In this document: in pieces, positions 18,501-25,129 of the stretch
How positions within the stretch are numbered: position 1 is the stretch's first letter
Layout: each line of letters begins with the position of its first letter
Assembly: GCA_035534855.1 (NCBI GenBank)
Contig: DATLRD010000003.1
Location: 1 to 46,388 of the forward strand
Origin: DATARH01 sp035534855
GTDB lineage: Bacteria; Pseudomonadota; Alphaproteobacteria; ATCC43930; CGMCC-115725
Reading direction: 5' to 3'
Length of the DNA stretch: 46,388 nucleotides
Notes under the pieces: generated by a model
Seen by the model: the letters and a program-made list of their open reading frames with translations, nothing else
Told to the model about the DNA's origin: nothing
The model's database searches: none
Translations under genes and position numbers: made by a program

Positions 18501-19022
18501 CTCTTTGGCGACGACGGGCGGCGCGAGGTCGCGCGCTTCCCATTTCCGCGCCAGAACAAAGAAGGCGGGCTGTGCATCGCCGATTTCTTCCGCGATGTCG
18601 ACGACGGCGAGCGCGACGTGATCGGGCTGCAGGTGGTGACGATGGGCAGCCGCGCCTCCGACGTGGCGCGCGAATGGTTCGCCGACAACCGCTACCAGGA
18701 TTACCTCTACCTGCACGGGCTGTCGGTCGAGATGGCCGAGGCGCTGGCCGAATACGTCCACAAGCGGATTCGCGGCGAGTTGGGATTCGCCGCCGAGGAG
18801 GCGCGCGACCACGATGAAATGCTGGCTCAAGGCTATCGCGGCAGCCGCTATTCGTTCGGCTACCCGGCCTGCCCCAACCTCACCGACCAGGGCCAGCTCC
18901 TGGCCCTGCTGAACGCCGGCGAAATCGGCGTGGGCCTCAGCGAGGAAGACCAGCTCGACCCCGAGCAATCGACCTCGGCCATCGTCGTCCACCACCCACA
19001 GGCGAAATATTTCTCTGTGTAG
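15510..19022 (+). CDS. metH: Cobalamin-dependent methionine synthase
   Basis: A 1170-residue single-chain enzyme (E. coli MetH is 1227) that transfers the methyl group of 5-methyl-THF to homocysteine through B12. Domain order is complete. The homocysteine domain has zinc cysteines Cys224 (GLNCATG) and Cys290-Cys291 (GGCCGTEG). The pterin-binding domain includes GERCNANGSRAFR. The B12 domain has axial ligand His739 in DVHDIGKN. The C-terminal SAM-dependent reactivation domain includes EYVHKRIRGELGF and YRGSRYSFGYPACP. It starts 27 bases after metF, third in the operon. No cobalamin riboswitch is evident upstream, so control probably comes from the operator at 13487. Confidence 0.97.
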   Translation: MTHLLDYLQDCVLLCDGAMGTQTQARNLDIARDFHDHENCTEILSVSRPDLVLEIHRGYLEAGCDAIQTNSFGGSPITLGEFGIADRALELNKVAAELAREAIAEFAHDGRTRFVFGSVGPGTRLPTLGHVAYQTLEDALAVQCTGLVAGGVDAILIETCQDPLQIKAAVNGARRARAGADRDDLPIFVQVTVETTGTLLVGADIAAAATIIRALGVDGVGLNCATGPREMAEHVKWLGDNWPGIISVQPNAGLPELVDGKTHYPLNPQELAQWLERFVIEDGVNIIGGCCGTEGAHIAALDQMLRRIGRAKEKSGRPRPLPKRRAVSWTPSVASLYSQVTLRQENAYLSIGERCNANGSRAFRRLQEQGDWDGCVEMGREQVKEGSHTLDLCTAFVGRDEIAEMTQMVIRMRGAVNAPLVIDSTEYPVLEAAMKLYGGKPIINSINFEDGEDAADKRLRLARRFGAAVIALTIDETGMAKEVDHKLAVAQRLYEFACVKHGLPASDLLFDPLTFTICTGNEDDRKLGLNTLEAIERIVQALPECQIILGLSNISFGLNPPARQVLNSVFLDHALKRGLTGAIVHFSRILPLHRIPPEELQVAEDLIFDRRRDGYDPLQAFLALFEDRTIEKAEKKGRPEVLEERLTQRIVDGDRLDLEADLALAMQSHSPLNIINEILLDGMKTVGDLFGAGKMQLPFVLQSAETMKTAVKYLEPHMERLEGTEKGTVVLATVRGDVHDIGKNLVDIILTNNGYRVVNLGIKQPIGTILEAAKEHHAHAIGMSGLLVKSTVVMRENLEEMTRQGLDVPVMLGGAALTRRYVEEDCVKAYECGRVAYARDAFEGLALMDRIVGNDFEGYLAEVQRKNAGRPVNESRKLGRAADPRPARPVDFAEIRLRRAELARGVPVPVPPFWGPRTINRIAPKAVAPYLNERMLYQFQWGFRKDGRSLAEYRKWAKHELRPVLSRIMDTAIREQILQPQAVYGYWRCAAEGNDLILFGDDGRREVARFPFPRQNKEGGLCIADFFRDVDDGERDVIGLQVVTMGSRASDVAREWFADNRYQDYLYLHGLSVEMAEALAEYVHKRIRGELGFAAEEARDHDEMLAQGYRGSRYSFGYPACPNLTDQGQLLALLNAGEIGVGLSEEDQLDPEQSTSAIVVHHPQAKYFSV

Positions 19023-19280
19023 ATCCGCTCAGGCGATTGCATCGCCGACAACCGCTACGCCCTCGGCTCGTGCCGCGGCGGCGAGCGTGCTGTCGAGCGT
19101 CCCGGGGTCTTCCGCGAGATCGCGGGGGCGCTGCCACTCGATCAACTCGATCAGGCCGGGCCGGTGATGCGAGAACTCGTCGCATGCCGGCGTCGCAGTT
19201 TTGGGGTAGAAAAGACGGGGACAGAAAGTGTTCGCTCGGCGGCGCGTGCGCAACCGACAGGGCGAGAGGTTTTCCCGCAC

Positions 19281-19919
19281 ATGACCGATACCACTTCTCA
19301 CGGAGCTCCCGGCACTCCGCGCCGCGATTTCCTCTTGCTGGTCAGTACCGCGCTCGGGGTCGTCGGCGCCGGCGCAGCGGTATGGCCGCTGGTCGATACG
19401 CTCGAACCCGCCGCCGATACGATCGCCGCCGGGGCGCCGATTGACGTCGACCTGACCCCCGTAAAGCCCGGGCAGCAGATCACGGTGATCTGGCGCGGGC
19501 GGCCCGTGTGGGTAGCGCGGCGTACGCCGGAACAGCTGAAGATGCTGCAATCGCCGGCCGATCTCGGGCTGCTGCGCGACCCGAAATCCGAAGAGCACCA
19601 GCAGCCGAAATACGCGCAGAACTGGCACCGGTCGATCCAGCCCGACATTTTTGTCGTGGTCGGCATCTGCACCCATCTCGGCTGCATCCCGATGCCTGAG
19701 GAGAAAGCAGCGCCGATCATGGGCGCAAGCTGGCCGGGCGGCTATTTCTGCCCGTGCCACGGCTCGAAATACGATCTCGCCGGGCGGGTGTTTCAGGGCG
19801 TGCCGGCGCCGTACAATCTGCCGGTGCCGCCCTACCACTTCGTCAACAAGAATACGATCCGCGTCGGCGAGAACCCCAAGGGTTCGACCTTCAACTTCTC
19901 CTCGATCGACCAGATCTGA
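19281..19919 (+). CDS. petA: Ubiquinol-cytochrome c reductase Rieske iron-sulfur subunit
   Basis: A 212-residue Rieske protein of the cytochrome bc1 complex. It has a twin-arginine leader that stays as membrane anchor (TPRRDFLLLVSTALGVVGAG). Cluster ligands are Cys130/His132 in CTHLGC and Cys157/His160 in CPCHGS; Cys135 and Cys159 form the usual disulfide. The C-terminal PAPYNLPVPPYHF is also typical. The start at 19281 places the twin-arginine motif at residues 14-15; the frame is open upstream to 19164 without conserved residues. In most alphaproteobacteria the genes for cytochrome b and c1 follow directly; here the next gene is an unrelated enolase-superfamily member, so this copy stands alone. 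Confidence 0.93.
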   Translation: MTDTTSHGAPGTPRRDFLLLVSTALGVVGAGAAVWPLVDTLEPAADTIAAGAPIDVDLTPVKPGQQITVIWRGRPVWVARRTPEQLKMLQSPADLGLLRDPKSEEHQQPKYAQNWHRSIQPDIFVVVGICTHLGCIPMPEEKAAPIMGASWPGGYFCPCHGSKYDLAGRVFQGVPAPYNLPVPPYHFVNKNTIRVGENPKGSTFNFSSIDQI

Positions 19920-19922
19920 CAC

Positions 19923-19950
19923 GATCCCGGCTCGCGGTTGAGCCGGGGTC
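19923..19950 (+). terminator. Hairpin after petA
   Basis: An 11-base-pair stem with one G-T pair (GATCCCGGCTC / GAGCCGGGGTC) and a 6-base loop lies 4 bases after the petA stop. No T-run follows, so it is only a possible terminator or mRNA-stabilising hairpin. It fits with petA being a single-gene transcript. Confidence 0.45.
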
Positions 19951-19995
19951 GCGTGCGGCGCATGATGGTGCCGTGCGCGAGAGGGGAGGCATGCC

Positions 19996-21183
19996 GTGAA
20001 GATCGCCAAGCTCGAAACCCTGCATTGCGATGCCGGCTGGCGGGTCAACTCGTTTCTCAAGGTCACCACCGACGACGGGCTGGTCGGCTGGTCGGAATAT
20101 ATGGAGGGCTATGGCGCGCAGGGGCTGACCGGGGTCATCGAGCGGCTCGGCGAGCGGCTCGTCGGCCAGGACCCGCGCCCGGTCGAGCGCCATTCGGCCA
20201 CTCTCTACGCGGCGACGCGCCAGGCCGCCGGCGGGCTTAATGCGCAGGCGGTCGCGGCGATCGAAAACGCGCTGGTCGACATCAAGGCCAAGGCGCTCGG
20301 CGTGCCGGTATACGAGATGCTGGGCGGGCCGGTGCGCACCCGGCTGCCGGTCTACTGGTCGCATTGCGGCAGCTATCGCGCACGCTATGCCGACCGCATC
20401 AAGGAATGGGCCGGGGTCGAGCCGATCCGCAGCCGCGACGACATCGTGCGGCTTGGCGCCGAGGTCAAGGCCAAGGGCTTCAGGGGGCTCAAGACCAACC
20501 TCATCCGCTTCGACCGCGACCGGCCCTATACCTACGGGCCCGGCACCGGCAACCCGCCCGGCTTTCCGGAGCTCAACGTCGACGGCGCGATCGTTGATGC
20601 CGCGGTTGACCAGTTGTCGGCGTTCCGCGAGGGCGCTGGCAAGGGGGTCGGGCTGCACCTCGACACCAACTTCAACTACAAGACCGACGGCTATATCAAA
20701 TTGGCGCGGGCGCTCGAACCGCTCGATCTCGTCTGGCTCGAAATTGACCTTTACGACCCGGCAGGCCTGTCGCTGATCCGTCGCTCGGCGCGCACGCCGA
20801 TCGCGTCGTGCGAATCGCTTTACGGACGGCGTCAGTTCCGCCCGTATTTCGAGCAGCAATCGGTCGATTTCGCGATCATCGACGTGGCGTGGAACGGGAT
20901 TCTGGAGTCGGTCAAGATCGCGGCGATGGCCGATTCCTACGAGGTCAACGTCGCCCCGCACAATTTCAACGGCCATCTCGGCTCGCTGATCAGCGCGCAT
21001 TTCTGCGCCGTCGTGCCCAACTTCAAGGTTATGGAGATCGACATCGACGACGTGACCTGGAAGGACGACATCGTGACCGTACCGCCGGTGATCGACAGCG
21101 GCGATCTGCTGTTGCCGACCGGGCCGGGCTGGGGCGCCGAGGTCAACGAAGCCTTCGTTCGCGCCCACCCGCCGCGGCGGTGA
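19996..21183 (+). CDS. Mandelate racemase/muconate lactonizing enzyme family protein
   Basis: A 395-residue enolase-superfamily enzyme, which abstracts the proton next to a carboxylate using Mg2+. The capping domain covers about 1-120. In the barrel, probable catalytic Lys166 (RGLKTNL), metal ligands Asp223 (LDTNF), Glu249 (WLEID) and Glu273 (CESLYG), and the Asp297/His322 pair (DVAWNG and APHNFNG) are visible. This set fits acid-sugar dehydratases or racemases of the mandelate racemase group better than true muconate cycloisomerases, but the substrate cannot be read. Its stop is one base from the convergent hemC stop. Confidence 0.88.
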   Translation: MKIAKLETLHCDAGWRVNSFLKVTTDDGLVGWSEYMEGYGAQGLTGVIERLGERLVGQDPRPVERHSATLYAATRQAAGGLNAQAVAAIENALVDIKAKALGVPVYEMLGGPVRTRLPVYWSHCGSYRARYADRIKEWAGVEPIRSRDDIVRLGAEVKAKGFRGLKTNLIRFDRDRPYTYGPGTGNPPGFPELNVDGAIVDAAVDQLSAFREGAGKGVGLHLDTNFNYKTDGYIKLARALEPLDLVWLEIDLYDPAGLSLIRRSARTPIASCESLYGRRQFRPYFEQQSVDFAIIDVAWNGILESVKIAAMADSYEVNVAPHNFNGHLGSLISAHFCAVVPNFKVMEIDIDDVTWKDDIVTVPPVIDSGDLLLPTGPGWGAEVNEAFVRAHPPRR

Positions 21184-21184
21184 C

Positions 21185-22114
21185 CTAGCCGACCGGAAAA
21201 TCCGGCCCGGCATCTCGCCGCAGCCGGGCGCCGATCTCGCCGCCGAGCGCGGTCGCGTCGCCCGAAGCGGCGGTGCCGCTGGCGCGGAATTCCTTGCGCC
21301 CGTCGGGGGTCAAGAGCAGCGCGTCGAGGGTGATGCGGTCGCCGGTGAGGGTCGCCAGCCCGGCGATCGGGGTGCGGCACGAGCCGTCGAGCGCGGCCAA
21401 CATCGCCCGCTCGGCGGTGACGCAGGCGGCGCTCGGCGAATCGTGGAGCGGGGCGAGCAGGCGCTGCACCCGCGCGTCGCCGGCGCGGCACTCGATCGCC
21501 AGCGCGCCCTGGCCGACCGCCGGCAGCATGGTCTCTGGCGCCAGGATGTCGGTCGCGACCGCCGCCCGGCCGAGCCGCTGCAGCCCGCACAGCGCCGCCA
21601 TCAGCGCATCGACCTCGCCGGCGGCGAGCTTGGCGAGCCGCGTGTTGACATTGCCGCGGATCGGCGCGACCGCAAGGTCGGGGCGCAGCCGCAGCAACTG
21701 GGCGGAGCGGCGCAGCGAGGCGGTGCCGATGCGGGCGCCGGCGGGCAGGTCGGCAAGGCGCCCGCCGTGCCGCGCCACCAGCGCGTCGCGCGGGTCGTCG
21801 CGCGGCAGCACGCAGCCGATCACCAGCCCGTCGGGTAATACCGTCTCCATGTCTTTCAGCGAATGCACCGCAAGGTCGATGCGGCGGTCGATGAGGGCCG
21901 CCTCGATCTCTTTGGTGAACAGGCCCTTGCCGCCGATTTCGGCGAGCAGCCGGTCCTGCACCCGGTCGCCGGTGGTACGGATCGGCATTACCGAGATTGC
22001 GTCCGGCACGGCAAGCTCGGGGTGCGCCGCGGCCAGCCGGTCGCGCACCAGCCCCGCCTGATAGAGCGCCATCGGGCTGCCGCGGGTGCCGATGCGGAGG
22101 GGTTCTGACGACAC
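21185..22114 (-). CDS. hemC: Hydroxymethylbilane synthase (porphobilinogen deaminase)
   Basis: A 309-residue cytosolic enzyme joining four porphobilinogens into hydroxymethylbilane in haem and B12 synthesis. Conserved parts are RIGTRGSPMAL, GGKGLFTKEIE, HSLKDM with catalytic Asp88, RIGTASLRRSAQL, RGNVNTRLAKL and LDGSCRTPIAG, whose Cys246 carries the dipyrromethane cofactor. The start codon is GTG at 22114. It is preceded on the same strand by the SLC13-type permease gene, 57 bases away, so co-transcription is possible but has no functional logic that I can see. It supplies the tetrapyrrole needed by the B12-dependent MetH, though it is not in that operon. Confidence 0.96.
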   Translation of the reverse strand: MSSEPLRIGTRGSPMALYQAGLVRDRLAAAHPELAVPDAISVMPIRTTGDRVQDRLLAEIGGKGLFTKEIEAALIDRRIDLAVHSLKDMETVLPDGLVIGCVLPRDDPRDALVARHGGRLADLPAGARIGTASLRRSAQLLRLRPDLAVAPIRGNVNTRLAKLAAGEVDALMAALCGLQRLGRAAVATDILAPETMLPAVGQGALAIECRAGDARVQRLLAPLHDSPSAACVTAERAMLAALDGSCRTPIAGLATLTGDRITLDALLLTPDGRKEFRASGTAASGDATALGGEIGARLRRDAGPDFPVG

Positions 22115-22171
22115 GATGGGCCTTTGTCGCGGTGACGGCGCCGTTCTACCGCGCCATGCCCTCCGGCGCCA

Positions 22172-23461
22172 TCACGGGATGGCGGGCGGCGGCGGCGGTG
22201 AAAACCACGGCAGCACGCCGGTCAGGTCGAGCCATAGCACGGCAAACAGCAAAGAGATCGCGACAATCGGCACGCCAGCGCGCAAATGGTCGGAAAAGCT
22301 CAGCGGCGCTCCCATGCGTTCGGCCCGCTCGGCGATCAGGATGTTGGTCAGGCTGCCCGACAGCATCAGATTGCCCGACAGCGTCGACAGCACGGCGAGT
22401 GCATAAAGCACCGCATGGGGCGGCAACTGCCATACCTGGAACAGCAGCATCGCCGCCGGCAGGCTGCCGATCGCATTGCTGGTCACCAGGCTGAACGGGG
22501 CCAGCAGCACGAGGCTGTCGGGCAGCAGGCCATGCTTGTGCAGAAACACCAACAGCTGTGCGGCGACGCCGACATGGTTCAGCATGCCGGTGATCGCGAA
22601 CAGGCACGACACCAGCAGCAGCAGTGGCCAGTCGACCGCGGCGATCATCGTGCCGCTGGTGATCTTGCGGTTGGCGAGCAGCAGCGCGGCGATGAACAGC
22701 GCCACGATCTCGCGCGGCAGCGGGGTCAGGAACAGCAGCAGAAGGAGCAGGAGCGCGACCCCGCCCTTGATCGTCTGGACGCGGTCGAACGGGTGGCCGG
22801 TGATCGCCGGCGTATCGACCGCGGCACCGGCGCCGTCCGACGCGCCGGTGCCGTCGTCGATGCGGCGGTGCCACTGCCACCACACGACCGCAAACACGAC
22901 GATGAGCGCAAACAGCGCCGGCACCGCCCCGATCGTCAGGAAGCGCCAGAAATCGAGCCGCCCCATCGTGCCGAGCAGCATGTTTTGCGGGTTGCCGATC
23001 ATCGTCGCGGCCGAGCCGGCGTTGGCCGAGGCGGCGAGCGCTATGGCAAACGGCCGCGGGTCGAGGCCGCGGTTTTGGGCGCCGGCGATCAGCAGCGGCG
23101 CCATCGCCGCGATCAGGATGTCGTTGGCCAGCACCGCCGACAGCGCGCCGCCGATCGCCACGGTCAGCGCCAACAGCGCGGCGGCGCCGCCGCGCGAGCC
23201 GATGATCGTCCGTGCGCAGTAATCGATGAATCCGGATTCGGCAAACTGCGCCGAGATGATCATCATCGCAAACAACAGCGCCAGGGTCGGCATGTCGACG
23301 GCGCTGCCGAAATCGTCGAGCGTCATCTGGCCGGTCGCCAATAGGGCGATCACCGCGAGCAGCGCAATGCCGGTCCGGTCGACGCGCAGCCAGGCGATTC
23401 GCCCGGCCGCCATGCCGAAATAGGTCAGAATCAAAACCAGAAGCGCGATCGCCGCGTGCAT
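22172..23461 (-). CDS. SLC13/ArsB-NhaD-like anion permease
   Basis: A 429-residue polytopic membrane protein of the ion-transporter superfamily that includes SLC13 carboxylate/sulfate carriers, ArsB and NhaD. About ten to eleven hydrophobic segments are visible, and two internal repeats carry the substrate-site loops AASANAGSAATMIGNPQNML and LSTLSGNLMLSGSLTNILIA, which match the Asn-Pro/Thr-containing hairpins of the superfamily. The ATG at 23461 is preferred; a GTG at 23470 would add three residues. Substrate could be an organic or inorganic anion, and the sequence does not decide it. Confidence 0.83.
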   Translation of the reverse strand: MHAAIALLVLILTYFGMAAGRIAWLRVDRTGIALLAVIALLATGQMTLDDFGSAVDMPTLALLFAMMIISAQFAESGFIDYCARTIIGSRGGAAALLALTVAIGGALSAVLANDILIAAMAPLLIAGAQNRGLDPRPFAIALAASANAGSAATMIGNPQNMLLGTMGRLDFWRFLTIGAVPALFALIVVFAVVWWQWHRRIDDGTGASDGAGAAVDTPAITGHPFDRVQTIKGGVALLLLLLLFLTPLPREIVALFIAALLLANRKITSGTMIAAVDWPLLLLVSCLFAITGMLNHVGVAAQLLVFLHKHGLLPDSLVLLAPFSLVTSNAIGSLPAAMLLFQVWQLPPHAVLYALAVLSTLSGNLMLSGSLTNILIAERAERMGAPLSFSDHLRAGVPIVAISLLFAVLWLDLTGVLPWFSPPPPPAIP

Positions 23462-23621
23462 CGCATACACATCCGGTGAAACCGCCGGCGATCATAGGGC
23501 AACCCTGGGTTCTGCGAAGCGTGCAGCGTCACGCTGCGCGCATTGGCCGCCGGTGCGGCTTCCGGCTTTCCCGGCATCGCGGACACATTGCGCAGGGCGC
23601 GCGGGGCTTTGTCGCCGAGGA

Positions 23622-23861
23622 TCAATCGCCTCGATGATCGGTTGGGGCACCCGAAAAAAAATATGCGACGCGAACACCTAAAATTTCGGCCAGCGGGTCG
23701 ATTCGCTTCGGCGGGATACGTCGAGCTCCGGATTCGTATAGGCCAATCATACGGGGACTGACCCCCAGCGCCGCGGCAACCGCTCGCTGACTCAACCGCA
23801 GTTCAAGGCGCCGGCCGCGAAGTCGCTGCCCTACATGCGAGTCGGCCGTGCTGAGCGGCAT
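23622..23861 (-). CDS. Small XRE-family HTH regulator
   Basis: A 79-residue protein made almost entirely of one Cro/C1-type helix-turn-helix: GQRLRGRRLELRLSQRAVAA, then ALGVSPRMIGLYESGARRIP, then DPLAEILGVRVAYFFSG. The closing VAYFFSG is typical of XRE regulators. It starts at ATG 23861 with AGGA about eight bases upstream. It is divergent from the unknown protein gene at 24095 across an AT-rich spacer, and a palindrome GCGTTAACGC lies 14 bases before its start, a likely self-operator. Such small regulators are common on mobile DNA and next to accessory genes. Confidence 0.85.
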   Translation of the reverse strand: MPLSTADSHVGQRLRGRRLELRLSQRAVAAALGVSPRMIGLYESGARRIPPKRIDPLAEILGVRVAYFFSGAPTDHRGD

Positions 23862-23874
23862 ACTTATTGTCCTA

Positions 23875-23884
23875 GCGTTAACGC
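23875..23884. promoter_or_regulatory. Palindrome upstream of the XRE gene
   Basis: GCGTTAACGC is a perfect 10-base palindrome 14 bases before the XRE start codon. Flanking it are ATTGTC (23866-23871) and its inverse GACAAT (23921-23926). These are candidate binding sites for the XRE protein in the divergent promoter region; no factor is proven. Confidence 0.35.
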
Positions 23885-24094
23885 CCGGTCTGCGCCGTCA
23901 CGCCAACGAAACGAGATTTAGACAATATTTCGGCTGCCGCAAGCAGGTATTTTTGTCACCCACCTTTACAGGGGATCCTTTACCCTTTTTTAAGCATTTT
24001 TTCATACTTTTTAAGATATTATTTATGGAATAAAATATGAACAGAACCGATGCATTTTTTACCAACCCCGACAACTTTCAATAGCGGTGGGGCC
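23885..24094. other. AT-rich divergent intergenic region with a 15-codon mini-ORF
   Basis: This spacer is strikingly AT-rich against the surrounding DNA, with runs such as TTTTTTAAGCATTTTTT and a possible -10 box TATTAT at 24017-24022. A short reading frame at 24037-24084 (ATG to TAG, MNRTDAFFTNPDNFQ) ends 10 bases before the best start of the next gene. It may be a leader peptide or chance. The region most likely holds both divergent promoters. Confidence 0.45.
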
Positions 24095-24955
24095 ATGATG
24101 GTAAATCTCTTAGTCGATGATAATGGTCGGGTTTGGGAGACGGGCGCGCCGGAAATCGCGCGGCGCCTTCGGGTAATCGGTAGCGAGGGCAACGTTGCAA
24201 CTGATGCCGTAAACAAACTTGGCTTTGTTCACGTCCGAGCGACACCGCGCGTGTATGCGGTGTCATTGCGGTCCCAATTGGTAAGCCGACTGGCGATGAT
24301 CGGGACTCTCGACTTAATCTTTCGCGATCGGCCTGATCGGGTGTTCGTGCAGGCTGTGGGCTCAGATCGATGGGAGTTTTTTACCGACATCGAGCGAGCG
24401 ATCCATCGAATTGAGGAGTTGGCTGGGCGGAGGCCGCCAAGGCCGCTCTATTTATTCAAGCCGCTATCGCTCGACGGTCTTTCCTCGACGTTCTATGGCC
24501 GTGTCGAGTCGCTCCTGCGCCTATGGAACAACGTCGATGGCCGGTGGCATCCCGAGCACCAAAGCGCTCTTTGCGAAATGAATCTCCTCGATCACACCCG
24601 AATCTGCCAAGCCGACCGTGGCAAACGGGATTTTGTCGTCTGGCAGTGGGGCAAAAAGCTCGATATCGCCGGGTCCGATTGGGTCCAGGTCGCCGTGGGG
24701 CGATCTTTGCACACGTTCCCGATACCGGTAATCGCCTCCGGGGTCGTCGCCGCGCACAGGGAAGCCGCTGCCGATGGTCGGCCCTGCGCGGGCGAGGTGC
24801 ACTTGGTCGTTGCGGACGGAAAGGATGCCGTTTTTCGCCACCGTTACGACCGTCTATTGCTGCCGTGGCGCCGTCCGGCCGGGGGAACGGTTGTCACCGC
24901 CGTCTACCTCAAGCACCGGACGCAAGTGCTGAGGGAAGGCGCTTCCGCCGCCTGA
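24095..24955 (+). CDS. Unknown protein, possible PAS-like C-terminal domain
   Basis: A 286-residue soluble protein that I cannot assign firmly. No signal peptide or membrane segment is seen. The N-terminal half (NLLVDDNGRVWETGAPEIAR onward) is a mixed alpha/beta region. The C-terminal half ends with HRYDRLLLPWRRPAGGTVVT, which resembles the last strands of the PAS_5-type domain found in alphaproteobacterial proteins. The ATG at 24095 has a purine-rich GGTGGGG upstream; an in-frame ATG at 24050 would add 15 residues. Its first part uses noticeably more AT-ending codons than its neighbours, a sign of acquisition. It is divergent from a small XRE regulator that may control it. Confidence 0.6.
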   Translation: MMVNLLVDDNGRVWETGAPEIARRLRVIGSEGNVATDAVNKLGFVHVRATPRVYAVSLRSQLVSRLAMIGTLDLIFRDRPDRVFVQAVGSDRWEFFTDIERAIHRIEELAGRRPPRPLYLFKPLSLDGLSSTFYGRVESLLRLWNNVDGRWHPEHQSALCEMNLLDHTRICQADRGKRDFVVWQWGKKLDIAGSDWVQVAVGRSLHTFPIPVIASGVVAAHREAAADGRPCAGEVHLVVADGKDAVFRHRYDRLLLPWRRPAGGTVVTAVYLKHRTQVLREGASAA

Positions 24956-25129
24956 GCCTCGCGCAGTCTAAGCCGCGAGGTATCGGGCCGGTCCCGCGGC
25001 GGCCGTTCTCAGCGCATCGTCGCTATCGAGGCGCGTATAAAGCAACGCTACGGCCGATCTGAAGCCGAAACTCGTTACGTTGCCAAGCCCTGGTGTGCGG
25101 GCGTCGCCTGCTTGCTATATGATGCGGAC

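Noticed and set aside
17172..18995. 607-codon open frame antisense to metH
   Set aside because: It is the shadow of a GC-rich gene; the metH strand shows a full, conserved methionine synthase with zinc and B12 ligands, while the antisense product has no motif.
22286..23344. 352-codon plus-strand frame, rich in Arg, Gln, Asp and His
   Set aside because: Composition is typical of the complement of a membrane protein gene; the minus strand encodes a clear permease.
24956..25129. Searched for a gene or RNA between the unknown protein and uvrD
   Set aside because: No open frame with a start signal and no stable conserved-looking structure seen; likely promoter region of uvrD.
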